The notes under the pieces were generated by a model, which was not told where the DNA came from, ran no database searches, and was given only the letters and a program-made list of their open reading frames with translations. This document shows, piece by piece, positions 16,251 to 24,659 of a DNA stretch of 47,414 bases; within the stretch, counting starts at the first letter, position 1; each line of letters begins with the position of its first letter. The position numbers and the translations under genes are program-made. Where the stretch lies: NCBI GenBank assembly GCA_003240695.1, contig QFNC01000022.1, forward strand, positions 1-47,414, read 5' to 3'. The DNA comes from Pseudoxanthomonas suwonensis (GTDB lineage: Bacteria > Pseudomonadota > Gammaproteobacteria > Xanthomonadales > Xanthomonadaceae).

Positions 16251-17699
16251 ATGTCGAAGAAAACATTCAACCTCCCCGACCTCGGCGAAGGCCTGCCCGA
16301 TGCCACCATCATCGAGTGGTACGTGAAGGAAGGCGACACCATCCGGCTGGACGAGAATCTGGCGTCGATGGAAACCGCCAAGGCGGTGGTGGACGTGCCC
16401 TCGCCGGTCAGCGGCAAGGTGATCAAGCTGGCCGGCGGTCCGGGCGACATCATCGTGACCGGGCACATGCTGGCCGAATTCGAGATCGACCCGTCGCTGC
16501 CGCAGCGCGCCGAAGGCCAGGACACCGGCCATCACCACGGCGGCGGCGGGCACAGCGTGGGTTCGCAGGATCCGATGCCGGACAACAAGGTGGTGGCCTC
16601 CAGCGAGGGCGGCGCGATTGCCGCCACCGACAAGCCGCAGCCTGAAGCGGCCGACGCCAATGCCAACGCGAAAGCCGATGCCGGCACCGTGGTCGGCGCG
16701 ATGCAGGTGGGCGATGCCGTGCATCGCGAAGCCGCGGTGGCCGTGGGCGGGGTGAAAGCGGTGCCTGCGGTCCGCGCGATGGCGCGCAAATTGGGCGTGG
16801 ACATCGGCCGCGTGCGGGCCACCGGTCCGGACGGCACCGTGTCGATGGCCGACGTGAAGGCGGCAGCAGCCGATGCCTCGCTCTTGCTCCCCTCTCCTTC
16901 CGGGAGAGCGTCTGGGGGAGAGGGTGCGCCCAGCGCCGCGACCTCCACGCAAGCACCCTCTCCCCAACCCCTTTCCCGATCGGAAAGCGGCTCAGATGGA
17001 CGCAGCACCTTGTCGCAGGCCGGCAGGCCGATGCGCACGCAGCCGCCGGGCGTGGCCGCGAGCGGGCAGCCGGAACAGCTGAAGGGCGTGCGCCGCAACA
17101 TGGCGCGGGTCATGGCCGATGCGCATGCGCAGGTGGTGCCCACTACGCTGGTGGACGATGCCGACCTGCACCAGTGGATCGGCAAGCAGGACATCACCGC
17201 GCGGCTCGTGCGCGCGATCGTGGCCGCCTGCAAGGAGGTGCCGGCGCTGAATGCCTGGTTCGATGGCGACAAGCTCACCCGCACCCTGCATCCGCACGTG
17301 GACATCGGCATCGCGGTGGACACCGACGACGGCCTGTTCGTGCCGGCGCTGCGCAACGCCGACATGCTGGACGGCCACGGCGTGCGCGCGGCGATCAAGC
17401 GCCTGCGTGCGCAGGTGGAGGACCGCAGCATTCCGTCCGTCGAGCTGTCCGGCTACACCATCAGCCTGAGCAATTTCGGCATGTTCGCCGGCCGCTACGC
17501 CACGCCCGTGGTGGTGCCGCCGTGCGTGGCGATCATCGGTGCGGGCAAGTTGCAGCACGACGTGGTGGCGGTGATGGGCGGCATCGAGGTGCACCGGCGC
17601 ATGCCCATTTCGCTCACCTTCGACCATCGCGCCGCCACCGGCGGCGAAGCCGCGCGCTTCCTGAAGGCGCTACTGGACGATTTGGCGCGGCCGAACTGA
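16251..17699 (+). CDS. 2-oxo acid dehydrogenase E2, dihydrolipoamide acyltransferase
   Basis: A 482-residue core subunit that accepts the acyl group on a swinging lipoyl arm and passes it to CoA. Domains: one lipoyl domain (about 1-80, lipoyl lysine K44 in METAKA), a His/Gly- and Ala-rich linker, a peripheral-subunit-binding domain (about 165-205, AVPAVRAMARKLGVDIGRVRATG), a second linker, and the catalytic domain (about 250-482). The catalytic His is H459 in FDHRAATGG; the usual HRxxxDG has Thr in the Asp position, as in some E2 relatives. The second linker (about residues 213-248) is encoded by a palindromic repeat element, see separate entry. The stop codon overlaps the presumed CTG start of the next gene. 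Confidence 0.9.
   Translation: MSKKTFNLPDLGEGLPDATIIEWYVKEGDTIRLDENLASMETAKAVVDVPSPVSGKVIKLAGGPGDIIVTGHMLAEFEIDPSLPQRAEGQDTGHHHGGGGHSVGSQDPMPDNKVVASSEGGAIAATDKPQPEAADANANAKADAGTVVGAMQVGDAVHREAAVAVGGVKAVPAVRAMARKLGVDIGRVRATGPDGTVSMADVKAAAADASLLLPSPSGRASGGEGAPSAATSTQAPSPQPLSRSESGSDGRSTLSQAGRPMRTQPPGVAASGQPEQLKGVRRNMARVMADAHAQVVPTTLVDDADLHQWIGKQDITARLVRAIVAACKEVPALNAWFDGDKLTRTLHPHVDIGIAVDTDDGLFVPALRNADMLDGHGVRAAIKRLRAQVEDRSIPSVELSGYTISLSNFGMFAGRYATPVVVPPCVAIIGAGKLQHDVVAVMGGIEVHRRMPISLTFDHRAATGGEAARFLKALLDDLARPN
16888..16995. repeat. Xanthomonad-type GGGAGAGGG palindromic repeat inside the E2 coding sequence
   Basis: A hairpin-rich element of about 108 bp. Perfect 13-bp arms GGGGAGAGGGTGC (16915-16927) and GCACCCTCTCCCC (16953-16965) face each other. 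Outside them stand two smaller hairpins, CTCTCC/GGAGAG (16892-16908) and CTTTCC/GGAAAG (16971-16987), so the whole is a nested dyad. Repeats of this wording are common between genes in xanthomonads. Here it stays in frame and is translated as low-complexity linker (PSPSGRASGGEGAPS, APSPQPLSRSESG). Confidence 0.75.
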
Positions 17700-18106
17700 A
17701 CAAGTGGAGTCGTTGCGTATGGCACATCGAAGCCGTCTGTCCAGCATCGATCGACCGCCAGGTCGATGACCTGGCGCCGCGTGTCGAATTCTGGTCGAAG
17801 GCGCTGGGAAAATCGGTCGAGACGGCAGATTCCGGCGGTGACGGCAAATACGCCGAGCTGCGCTCGGCGGCGGTCGAGCCGATCATCCTGCTGCAGAAGG
17901 TGGCGCATCCCTCGCGCGTGCATCTGGACATCGAAACCAACGATGTCCAGGCCGAAGCGGAACGCCTGGTCGCGCTCGGCGCGAAGAAAGTGGAGAAGGT
18001 GCAAACCTGGTGGGTGATGGAAGCTCCCAGCGGGCATCGTTTCTGCGTGATCCGCCAGCAGCGCACACCCTTCGGCCCGCACGCCAACACTTGGCCAGGC
18101 GAGTGA
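17696..18106 (+). CDS. VOC-family (glyoxalase-like) protein, unusual start codon
   Basis: A 136-residue small protein resembling the single-domain VOC/glyoxalase-like family: WSRCVWHIEA near the N-terminus, FWSKALGKSVETADSGGDGKYAEL, IILLQKVAHPSRVHLDIETNDVQAEAERLVALGAKKVE and VMEAPSGHRFCVIR at the C-terminus. His and Glu residues in HLDIE and GHRFCV could bind metal. No ATG, GTG or TTG occurs in frame near the expected N-terminus. The codon that aligns with the Met of relatives as I recall them is CTG at 17696, overlapping the E2 stop (CTGA). Either CTG is used with translational coupling, or the start has decayed and the gene is silent. Substrate unknown. Confidence 0.65.
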   Translation: MNKWSRCVWHIEAVCPASIDRQVDDLAPRVEFWSKALGKSVETADSGGDGKYAELRSAAVEPIILLQKVAHPSRVHLDIETNDVQAEAERLVALGAKKVEKVQTWWVMEAPSGHRFCVIRQQRTPFGPHANTWPGE

Positions 18107-18154
18107 TCCGGATCGATGCATGCCGACACCGTGTCGGTACGCATCGCCTGCACG

Positions 18155-18568
18155 TCATTCGGGCGGACGCATCTCGCAATTGACCATCCACGGCACGCCG
18201 TAGGCGTCGGTACACATGCCGAAACGTGCCGCCCAGAAGGTCGGCTCCAGCGGCATGGTGACCTGGCCGCCCTGCGACAGCGCGGCGAACAGCCGTTCAG
18301 CCTCCTCGATGCTGCCGGCATTCACCGACAGCGACACGCCCTGGACCGGCTGGCACTGTTGCGCCGGGCAGTCGGCACCCATCAACAGCGTGCCGTCGGG
18401 AAACTGCAAGGTGGCATGCATGATGGCATCGGGGTTGCCGCCGGGCGCATCGGCCGCCATCGGCGATTCGCCCCAGCTGTGCGCGAACAGCAGCCTTGCG
18501 CCGAAAATCGCCTGGTAGGCATCGAACGCTTGCCTGCAGTTGCCGGAAAAATTGAGATACGGATTCAT
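18155..18568 (-). CDS. PhnB-like VOC-family protein
   Basis: A 137-residue protein of the PhnB/YjdN branch of the VOC superfamily. Recognisable text: MNPYLNFSGNCRQAFDAYQAIFGARL at the N-terminus, DAIMHATLQFPDGTLLMGAD, GVSLSVNAGSIEEAERLFAALSQGGQVTMPLEPTFWAARFGMCTDAYGVPWMVN. These proteins are dimeric with unknown or diverse chemistry; no function is assigned. The start was placed at MNPYLNF; the upstream in-frame extension lacks family similarity. It converges on the preceding VOC gene and lies downstream of another VOC gene on the same strand. Confidence 0.85.
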   Translation of the reverse strand: MNPYLNFSGNCRQAFDAYQAIFGARLLFAHSWGESPMAADAPGGNPDAIMHATLQFPDGTLLMGADCPAQQCQPVQGVSLSVNAGSIEEAERLFAALSQGGQVTMPLEPTFWAARFGMCTDAYGVPWMVNCEMRPPE

Positions 18569-18680
18569 CGGACGTGCCTGGTCGAAAGGAAAGATCGGGT
18601 GGACGGAAGCGGCGGCATGCCCCGCATCGGCGCCGGCTGCCGGTACCGCGGGAGGATTCCACGGCTGCCGCCGCGGCGCG

Positions 18681-19079
18681 TCACTGCATCGAATGCAGGC
18701 CGAACAGATTGCCTTCGGTGTCGTAGGCCAGCGCACAGAAGCCGTATTCGCCGATCGCGAACTTGTCCTTGAAGATGCGACCGCCGGCCTTGGCCACGCG
18801 ACCGGCTTCCACGCCGCAGTCCTCGCAACTGAAATAGACCACGGTGCCGATGCCGCCCGGTTCCACGCCGGCCATCTTCACCAGCGCGCCGTTGGCGCCG
18901 TAGCGGGACATGCTGGCTTCGTCGTCGCCGCCGAAATGCAGCATCTGCAGATCCGATGCCGGGCCGTTGGGCGCGGCGAGGGGCTTCAGCCGGGTGGCCA
19001 GCACGGCTTCGTAGAACGCCTGCGCGCGGGCCATGTCGCTCACGTAGATTTCGAACCAGCCGACGGCATTGGTTTGCAT
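18681..19079 (-). CDS. VOC-family (glyoxalase/bleomycin-resistance-like) protein
   Basis: A 132-residue protein with VGWFEIYVSDMARAQAFYEAVLATRL at the N-terminus, GANGALVKMAGVEPGGIGTVVYFSCEDCGVEAGRVAKAGGRIFKDKFAIGEYGFCALAYDTEGNLFGLHS at the C-terminus, matching the group often annotated as VOC or YaeR-like enzymes. Substrate unknown. It starts 100 bp from a divergent TetR-type regulator, so the regulator may control this gene and the PhnB-like gene 112 bp downstream. Confidence 0.85.
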   Translation of the reverse strand: MQTNAVGWFEIYVSDMARAQAFYEAVLATRLKPLAAPNGPASDLQMLHFGGDDEASMSRYGANGALVKMAGVEPGGIGTVVYFSCEDCGVEAGRVAKAGGRIFKDKFAIGEYGFCALAYDTEGNLFGLHSMQ

Positions 19080-19118
19080 CGCGATACCTCATGGAGTCCG
19101 GAGGGAGGGAGGGAGCAT

Positions 19119-19180
19119 CATGTAATTGCCGTTAACATGACGTGGCGATCCTGACATCCCGATGTTACGATTGTCAACAT
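19119..19180. promoter_or_regulatory. Putative TetR-type operator region
   Basis: Two imperfect dyads lie between the divergent VOC and tetR genes: CATGT-N11-ACATG at 19119-19139 and ATGTT-N9-AACAT at 19162-19180, the second touching the tetR start codon. The octamer AACATGAC also appears twice, 42 bp apart. This fits autorepression by the TetR protein, but the arms are short. Confidence 0.35.
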
Positions 19181-19808
19181 GACTGTGCGCAAACCCGCCG
19201 CATCCATCCCGGTCTCCAAGGGCTATCACCATGGGGATCTGCAGCGCGCCTTGCTGCTGGCCGCGCGCACCTTGGTCGATGCCGGCGGCGCGGAGGGGCT
19301 GACCTTGCGCGGCGCCGCACAGCTGGCCGGTGTAAGCGCCGCGGCCCCGTACCGTCATTTTGCCGACCGCAATGCGCTGCTGGCCGCCGTGTTGACCGAA
19401 GGCTTCCACGAGTTGCAGGGTGCGCTGCAGGCTGCGCGGGAGGCACAGCCCGATCCGGTCACCGCGTATCTGGCGGTGGGACGGGCCTACATCGCCTTTG
19501 CCGATGCACACCGGCAGCTGTACCGGCTGATGTTCGGGGTGGAATGCAACAAACTGATGTATCCGACCTTACTGGCTGCAGGCCAGGCGGCGTTTTCGGA
19601 GGTGCTGCAGGCCGCGACCGCATGCCAGGCTGCGGGTCTGACCAGCAGCCGCAGTGCGGCGGATGTGGCGCTGGCGGGCTGGGCCGTGGTGCACGGCATC
19701 GCAGCGCTGCACGTGGACGGAATCCTGAACGTGGTGACCCCGCACACGCTGCCGGAGGCCACCGATGCACTGCTGGGCATTCTGGTGGAAGGCATCGCGC
19801 CGCGCTGA
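19179..19808 (+). CDS. TetR/AcrR-family transcriptional regulator
   Basis: A 209-residue repressor. The N-terminal helix-turn-helix covers about residues 15-70 (YHHGDLQRALLLAARTLVDAGGAEGLTLRGAAQLAGVS and APYRHFADRNALLAAV). The C-terminal all-helical domain (about 75-205) has the ADAHRQLYRLMFG wording of the WHG-type C-terminal family. The ligand is unknown. Divergent from a VOC gene with dyads in between, so that gene and itself are the likely targets. It ends 18 bp from the convergent acyltransferase gene. Confidence 0.88.
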   Translation: MTVRKPAASIPVSKGYHHGDLQRALLLAARTLVDAGGAEGLTLRGAAQLAGVSAAAPYRHFADRNALLAAVLTEGFHELQGALQAAREAQPDPVTAYLAVGRAYIAFADAHRQLYRLMFGVECNKLMYPTLLAAGQAAFSEVLQAATACQAAGLTSSRSAADVALAGWAVVHGIAALHVDGILNVVTPHTLPEATDALLGILVEGIAPR

Positions 19809-19826
19809 GCGGCCACACCGGATCGG

Positions 19827-20455
19827 TCAGACGGTGCCGCGGTTGCGGCCCAGCCATGGCGCATACCAGGCGCGGATGCGGGCCATGTCGGCAGCCGGAT
19901 CATCGCTCATCCACAGCAGCGGACCGAAGCCGAGGCGCTTGTCGGGGTAGTGGAAATAGCAGACCTGCACCGGCACGCCGGCGGCGCGGGCGATCTTCCA
20001 GAAGCCGGTTTTCCACTCGCGCACCGCCTTGCGCGTGCCTTCCGGGGCGATGCCCAGCCAGAAGGCGTCGGCACTGCGCATCAGCGCGGCGGTCTGGTCG
20101 ACGAAGCCGCCGGGTGCCTGGCGATCGATCTCCACCACGCCCAGCCAGCGCAGGATCGGTCCCATCGGCCACCAGAACAGTTCCTTCTTGCCCAGCACGC
20201 GCACATCCAGCCCCATCGCCAGCACCGCGGCGAAGCCCCACACACCGTCCCAGTTGGAGGAATGCGGCGCGCCGATCAGCACCACTTTCGGTTCGTCGGC
20301 GATGGCACCTGCCATGCGCCAGCCGCCCAGGCGCAGGATGGTCTGGCCGGCCCAGCGGGCAAAGCGGTTCGCTCGCCGGCGCGGCACGCGCGGCGGCAAT
20401 GGCAGCACCGCGCCATCCGTGGCGGGCGTGTCCGGATGCGACACCGGCGGTGGGG

Positions 20456-20459
<4 letters not shown>
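19827..20459 (-). CDS. 1-acylglycerol-3-phosphate acyltransferase-like protein (PlsC family)
   Basis: A 210-residue protein of the PlsC/lysophospholipid acyltransferase fold. The catalytic H-x4-D motif is H66 to D71 (PHSSNWDG) and the substrate-binding motif is APEGTRK (E140). A hydrophobic segment around residues 35-65 would attach it to the inner membrane. Such enzymes transfer acyl groups from CoA or ACP to a lysolipid; the acceptor is not fixed by the sequence, and this short, HSSNWDG-bearing subgroup is distinct from the housekeeping PlsC. Its ATG overlaps the arfB stop by 4 bp, so it is the last gene of a four-gene chain. Confidence 0.85.
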
Positions 20460-20911
<452 letters not shown>

Positions 20912-20922
20912 CGCAGCGTGCC

Positions 20923-21786
20923 TCAAGGATCGGTTCCTGCCAGGAATCCGCCGATGACCGCCGCCACCGCCTCCGGCATCTCCATGTGCAGATGATGGCC
21001 GGCATCGAACCGATGCACGCTGCCGTGCCGCAACCGCGCAGCGTAGCGTTGGCGCATCGGTTCCGGCGCATACGGCTGGGCGGGATCGGCCAACACCACC
21101 TGCACCGGACAGGCGATGCCGGCGATGGCATCCTCGATCTGCGCATCGGTGGGACGCATGAAGGTGTCCACGGTCAGGCGCGAATCGCTGCTCCACACGC
21201 TGCCGCCGTCCACCGGGCGGATGCCGCGTTCCACCAGCAGGCGCGCCACCGGTTCGCTCAAGGCATTGGCGCGCATGCGGGCGGCGATGGCCGCATCCAC
21301 GCTGTCGAACACGCGCAGCGACTTGGAGCGCAGGGCACGGAATCCGGCCACGGAGCGCTGCAAACGCTCAGCCGTGCGTTCGGGCAATTCCGGCAGGCCG
21401 CCAAGCGCTTCGATGCACACCATCCGCTGCACGCGATCCGGGCATGCACTGGCCAGCAGGCTGGCGATGCCCGCGCCCAGCGAGTGCGCCAGCAGCACGA
21501 AGCGCTCCCAGCCCAGCGCATCGGCCACATCCAGCACCTGATGCACCGCCGCTTCCATGGTATAGGCCACGCCGATGGGCAGATGCGCGCTGCGACCGTG
21601 ACCGGGCAGGTCGATCGCGACCAGGTCGATGCCATGCAGATGCCTTGCCAGCGGCACGAAGCTGGCGGCGTTGTCCAACCAGCCGTGCAGGGCCAGGACC
21701 GGCACGGCGTCGGACGGCCCGCCGCGCAGGGCAGCGATGCGGCCGGTGGGGATGTCGATGGCGATGTCATGCAGAATCAAGGGCAT
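20923..21786 (-). CDS. Alpha/beta-hydrolase fold protein
   Basis: A 287-residue single-domain hydrolase. The oxyanion-side motif is LALHGWLDNAASF, the nucleophile is S102 in AHSLGAG, and the C-terminal catalytic His sits in FDAGHHLHMEMP near residue 265. The acid is not certain. These features suggest an esterase or lipase-like enzyme; the substrate is unknown. It overlaps the hemH end by 10 bp, and its stop carries the ribosome binding site of arfB, so it is co-translated with both. No signal peptide, so cytoplasmic. Confidence 0.87.
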   Translation of the reverse strand: MPLILHDIAIDIPTGRIAALRGGPSDAVPVLALHGWLDNAASFVPLARHLHGIDLVAIDLPGHGRSAHLPIGVAYTMEAAVHQVLDVADALGWERFVLLAHSLGAGIASLLASACPDRVQRMVCIEALGGLPELPERTAERLQRSVAGFRALRSKSLRVFDSVDAAIAARMRANALSEPVARLLVERGIRPVDGGSVWSSDSRLTVDTFMRPTDAQIEDAIAGIACPVQVVLADPAQPYAPEPMRQRYAARLRHGSVHRFDAGHHLHMEMPEAVAAVIGGFLAGTDP

Positions 21787-22781
21787 GCCGCCTCCGCACG
21801 GCGCAGGATGTCTGCCAGGGCTTGCGCATGGGTCGGCGAGTCATTCAGGCACGGGATGTAGCGCAGGGAGTGCCCGCCTGCCGCGCGGAATGCGTCCGCA
21901 TTCTGCAAAGCGATTTCCTCCAGCGTTTCCAGGCAATCCACGGCAAAGCCGGGACAGGCGACATCGACCGTGCGCACGCCGTCGCGAGCCAGCGCCTCCA
22001 GCATCGCCACCGTGTATGGCTGCAGCCAGCGTTCGCGGCCGAAGCGCGACTGGTAGGCCAGCAGGATCTCCCCGCGCGGCATGTCCAGCGCCTCGGCAAT
22101 GGCCGCAGTGCTGGCTTCGCACTGCCGCGCATACGGATCGCCGCCGTCCACCACCCGCTGCGGAATGCCGTGGAAGGAGAACAGCAGGCGCTCGCCGCGA
22201 CCGTGGGTTGCCCAATGATGACGGATCGAACCGGCCACGGCGCCGGCCCAGCCGGCGTCGCGGTGGTAATCGTCCACCCCGTGCAGGCGCAGCCGGGGAT
22301 GTGCGGCGCGCGCACGCTGCAGCACGTCGATGACCGATGCGGTGGTGGTGGTGGAATACTGCGGATACAGCGGCAGCACGGTGATGCGGCCATACCCGTC
22401 GGCCACCAGCCGGTCGATGGTCTGCGCCAGATCGGGCTGGCCGTAGCGCATGCCGACCGCGACATGGCGATCCGGCACCTGTTGCTGCACGGCCTGCGCC
22501 AGCCGTTGCGTGTACACCGCCAGCGGCGAGCCGTCCGGCAGCCAGATCTCGGCATATTTCCGTGCCACCGGCGCGCAGCGTCGCGGCAGGATGATGCCGC
22601 GCAGCAGCGGCTGCCACAGCAGCGCCGGAATCTGCACCACGCGGCGATCACTGAGGAACTGCAGAAGATAGCGCTTCACCGCCTCTGCCGTGGGTGCATC
22701 GGGCGTGCCCAGATTCACCAGCAGCCAGGCGGCACGTTCGGCGGGAACCACGCTCCCCGCGACAGGGTCGGATGCGGACAT
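21777..22781 (-). CDS. hemH: Ferrochelatase
   Basis: A 334-residue enzyme that inserts Fe2+ into protoporphyrin IX, the last step of protohaem synthesis. Family text: LLVNLGTPDAPT, FLSDRRVVQIP, VLPLYPQYSTTTTASV, the catalytic H204 in LLFSFHGIPQR, YQSRFGRERWLQPYT and the acidic helix DCLETLEEI (E285, E288). ATG at 22781 was chosen; an in-frame GTG two codons upstream is possible. First gene of the chain with the hydrolase, arfB and the acyltransferase. Divergent from the SYLF-domain gene. Haem made here would serve, among others, the tryptophan dioxygenase encoded in the same window. Confidence 0.96.
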   Translation of the reverse strand: MSASDPVAGSVVPAERAAWLLVNLGTPDAPTAEAVKRYLLQFLSDRRVVQIPALLWQPLLRGIILPRRCAPVARKYAEIWLPDGSPLAVYTQRLAQAVQQQVPDRHVAVGMRYGQPDLAQTIDRLVADGYGRITVLPLYPQYSTTTTASVIDVLQRARAAHPRLRLHGVDDYHRDAGWAGAVAGSIRHHWATHGRGERLLFSFHGIPQRVVDGGDPYARQCEASTAAIAEALDMPRGEILLAYQSRFGRERWLQPYTVAMLEALARDGVRTVDVACPGFAVDCLETLEEIALQNADAFRAAGGHSLRYIPCLNDSPTHAQALADILRRAEAACP

Positions 22782-22888
22782 CTGCACAGGATACGGCAGC
22801 GGCTTGGATGTGATTCAGCTTCCCTTGCGCAGACTTCACTGCAATCATGTTGCACAACCTGTTGAATTCGGACGACCGGAGCCCTGCC

Positions 22889-23785
22889 ATGCCCCAGCAT
22901 CACCTCGCTTCTCCGCGCATCCGGCTGCTGACCGCTGCGCTGCTGCTGGGCGCGGGCCTGGCAACCGGTAGCGCCATCGCCGGCGACGCGGAGGACGCGC
23001 GCGCGCAGAACGCGGTGCGCGTGCTGCGCGACATCCAAGCCATTCCCGAATCGGCCATCCCTGACAAGCTGCTGGACGAAGCCCGCGCCATCGTGGTGGT
23101 GCCCGACACCATCAAGGCCGGACTGGTGATCGGCGGCCGCCGTGGCCACGGTCTGATGGCGGTGAAGACGGCCGACGGCACCTGGTCCAACCCGGGTTTC
23201 GTCAAGCTGACCGGCGGCAGCATCGGCCTGCAGGCGGGCGTGCAGTCCTCAGACGTGGTGCTGGTGTTCCGCTCCGAGCGCGGCCTGGATTCGATCGTCA
23301 ATGGCAAATTCACGCTAGGCGCCGACGCCGCCGTGGCCGCCGGTCCATTGGGGCGCAACGCCGCCACCGCCACCGATGGTCAGTTGAAGGCCGAGATCTG
23401 GTCGTGGTCGCGGGCGCGCGGGCTGTTTGCCGGGGTCGCACTGGATGGCGCGGTGCTGAGCATGGACGATGCCGCCAACGAAGCCGTGTATGGTCGCGAC
23501 ACCACCCCGCGCATGGTGCTGGAAGGCCGCATCGCGCAGCAGCCGTCGGCGGCGATCGTGGATTTCCGCGACCTGCTGGAGGAAGCCAGCGCCACCGCGC
23601 ATGCCCGTCGCAACAGCGAAGCGGCACCGGCCGCCGCCACGACCGCGCCTGACGCGCAACCGGCCACCACGCCAGCGGCGACCACCGCACCGCTGAACGG
23701 CACGCCATCGACCCCCGAACCCAAACCCGAGCCGTTCCAGCCGGCGGAACCCAATCCGGCAAAAGTGGAACCGTTGCCCGGGTAA
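22889..23785 (+). CDS. Secreted SYLF (YSC84-like) lipid-binding protein
   Basis: A 298-residue exported protein. The signal peptide ends near AIAG (about residue 32). The SYLF domain follows (about 37-225): IPESAIPDKLLDEARAIVVVPDTIKAGLVIGGRRGHGLM, WSNPGFVKLTGGSIGLQAGVQSSDVVLVF, GKFTLGADAAVAAGPLGR, WSRARGLFAGVALDGAVLSMD. SYLF domains bind phosphoinositide-like lipids in eukaryotes; the bacterial role is unclear and probably periplasmic or outer-membrane. The C-terminal 60 residues are Ala/Pro/Thr-rich, probably disordered. The start MPQHH is preceded by GGAG; an upstream in-frame Met would add 14 non-signal residues. Confidence 0.88.
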   Translation: MPQHHLASPRIRLLTAALLLGAGLATGSAIAGDAEDARAQNAVRVLRDIQAIPESAIPDKLLDEARAIVVVPDTIKAGLVIGGRRGHGLMAVKTADGTWSNPGFVKLTGGSIGLQAGVQSSDVVLVFRSERGLDSIVNGKFTLGADAAVAAGPLGRNAATATDGQLKAEIWSWSRARGLFAGVALDGAVLSMDDAANEAVYGRDTTPRMVLEGRIAQQPSAAIVDFRDLLEEASATAHARRNSEAAPAAATTAPDAQPATTPAATTAPLNGTPSTPEPKPEPFQPAEPNPAKVEPLPG

Positions 23786-23840
23786 GCCTGCCGCGGTGCG
23801 GTATGCTGATGGCCTGTTCCCCCGGGCTTCGAGCGCAATC

Positions 23841-24086
23841 ATGGGCAGTTTCAGCATCTGGCACTGGATCATCGTGCTGGTCATCATCCTGCTGGTGTTC
23901 GGCACCAAGCGCCTGACCGGCGGCGCCAAGGATCTCGGCAGCGCGGTCAAGGAATTCAAGAAAGGCATGCGCGACGACGACGCGCCTCCGCCGCGCATCG
24001 GCGAATCGGCATCCGAGTCCGCCCGTCAGGATCACGACGCCGGCCAGCGCACCGGCTCGACCACAGACGACAACCGGCACGCCTGA
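23841..24086 (+). CDS. tatA: Sec-independent protein translocase subunit TatA
   Basis: An 81-residue protein with the standard TatA build: one N-terminal membrane helix (SIWHWIIVLVIILLVFG), a short hinge, the amphipathic helix GTKRLTGGAKDLGSAVKEFKKGM and a polar, acidic tail. TatA rings form the passage for folded proteins with twin-arginine signals. First gene of tatA-tatB-tatC. Confidence 0.96.
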   Translation: MGSFSIWHWIIVLVIILLVFGTKRLTGGAKDLGSAVKEFKKGMRDDDAPPPRIGESASESARQDHDAGQRTGSTTDDNRHA

Positions 24087-24149
24087 GCGGCCATGCCGGC
24101 CGTTCGCGCCCTGTCGTTTTCCCAGACCCGCACCTGACCCGGGGCGGCC

Positions 24150-24659
24150 GTGTTCGACCTGGGCTTTTCCGAATTGCTGATGATCGGCGTGGTGGCGCTG
24201 ATCGTGCTGGGCCCTGAACGGCTGCCCAAGGCTGCACGTCTGGCCGGGCTGTGGGTGCGTCGCGCGCGTGCGCAATGGCAGTCGGTGAAGAACGAACTGG
24301 AGCGCGACCTGGCCGCCGAGGAGTTGCGCCGCAGCCTGCAGGACACGCAGCAAGGTGTACGTGACATCGACACGGCGTTGCGCAATACCGAAACGAGCAT
24401 CCGCAACGACCTGCACGAGCTGGAGGACGCCTGGCGCGAGCCGCCTCGGCTGCGCCAGCACCATGCCGCACCGGACAGCGACGACACCTCCGGCGCCGCG
24501 GATCTGGCGGCCCTGACCGGCGACCCGGCCGACGACGACTGGAACGCATCCAGCGCGATCACCGTGCACGGCGATGCCATCGCCGACGACAGCACCGGCA
24601 CGGCCGACCCGGCCACCCATCCCGACAGTCCGCTTCCGCATGACCACGCCCGCACCTGA
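24150..24659 (+). CDS. tatB: Sec-independent protein translocase subunit TatB
   Basis: A 169-residue protein starting at GTG. N-terminal text FDLGFSELLMIGVVALIVLGPERLPKAAR is diagnostic of TatB, with the conserved Glu in the membrane helix and the GPERLP hinge. A long amphipathic coiled helix (about 25-100) and a disordered acidic tail follow. TatB with TatC recognises twin-arginine precursors. It overlaps the tatC start by 20 bp. Confidence 0.96.
   Translation: MFDLGFSELLMIGVVALIVLGPERLPKAARLAGLWVRRARAQWQSVKNELERDLAAEELRRSLQDTQQGVRDIDTALRNTETSIRNDLHELEDAWREPPRLRQHHAAPDSDDTSGAADLAALTGDPADDDWNASSAITVHGDAIADDSTGTADPATHPDSPLPHDHART

Noticed and set aside
23802..23807. TATGCT as a possible -10 box for tatA
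   Set aside because: No -35 at usable spacing; chance match cannot be excluded.
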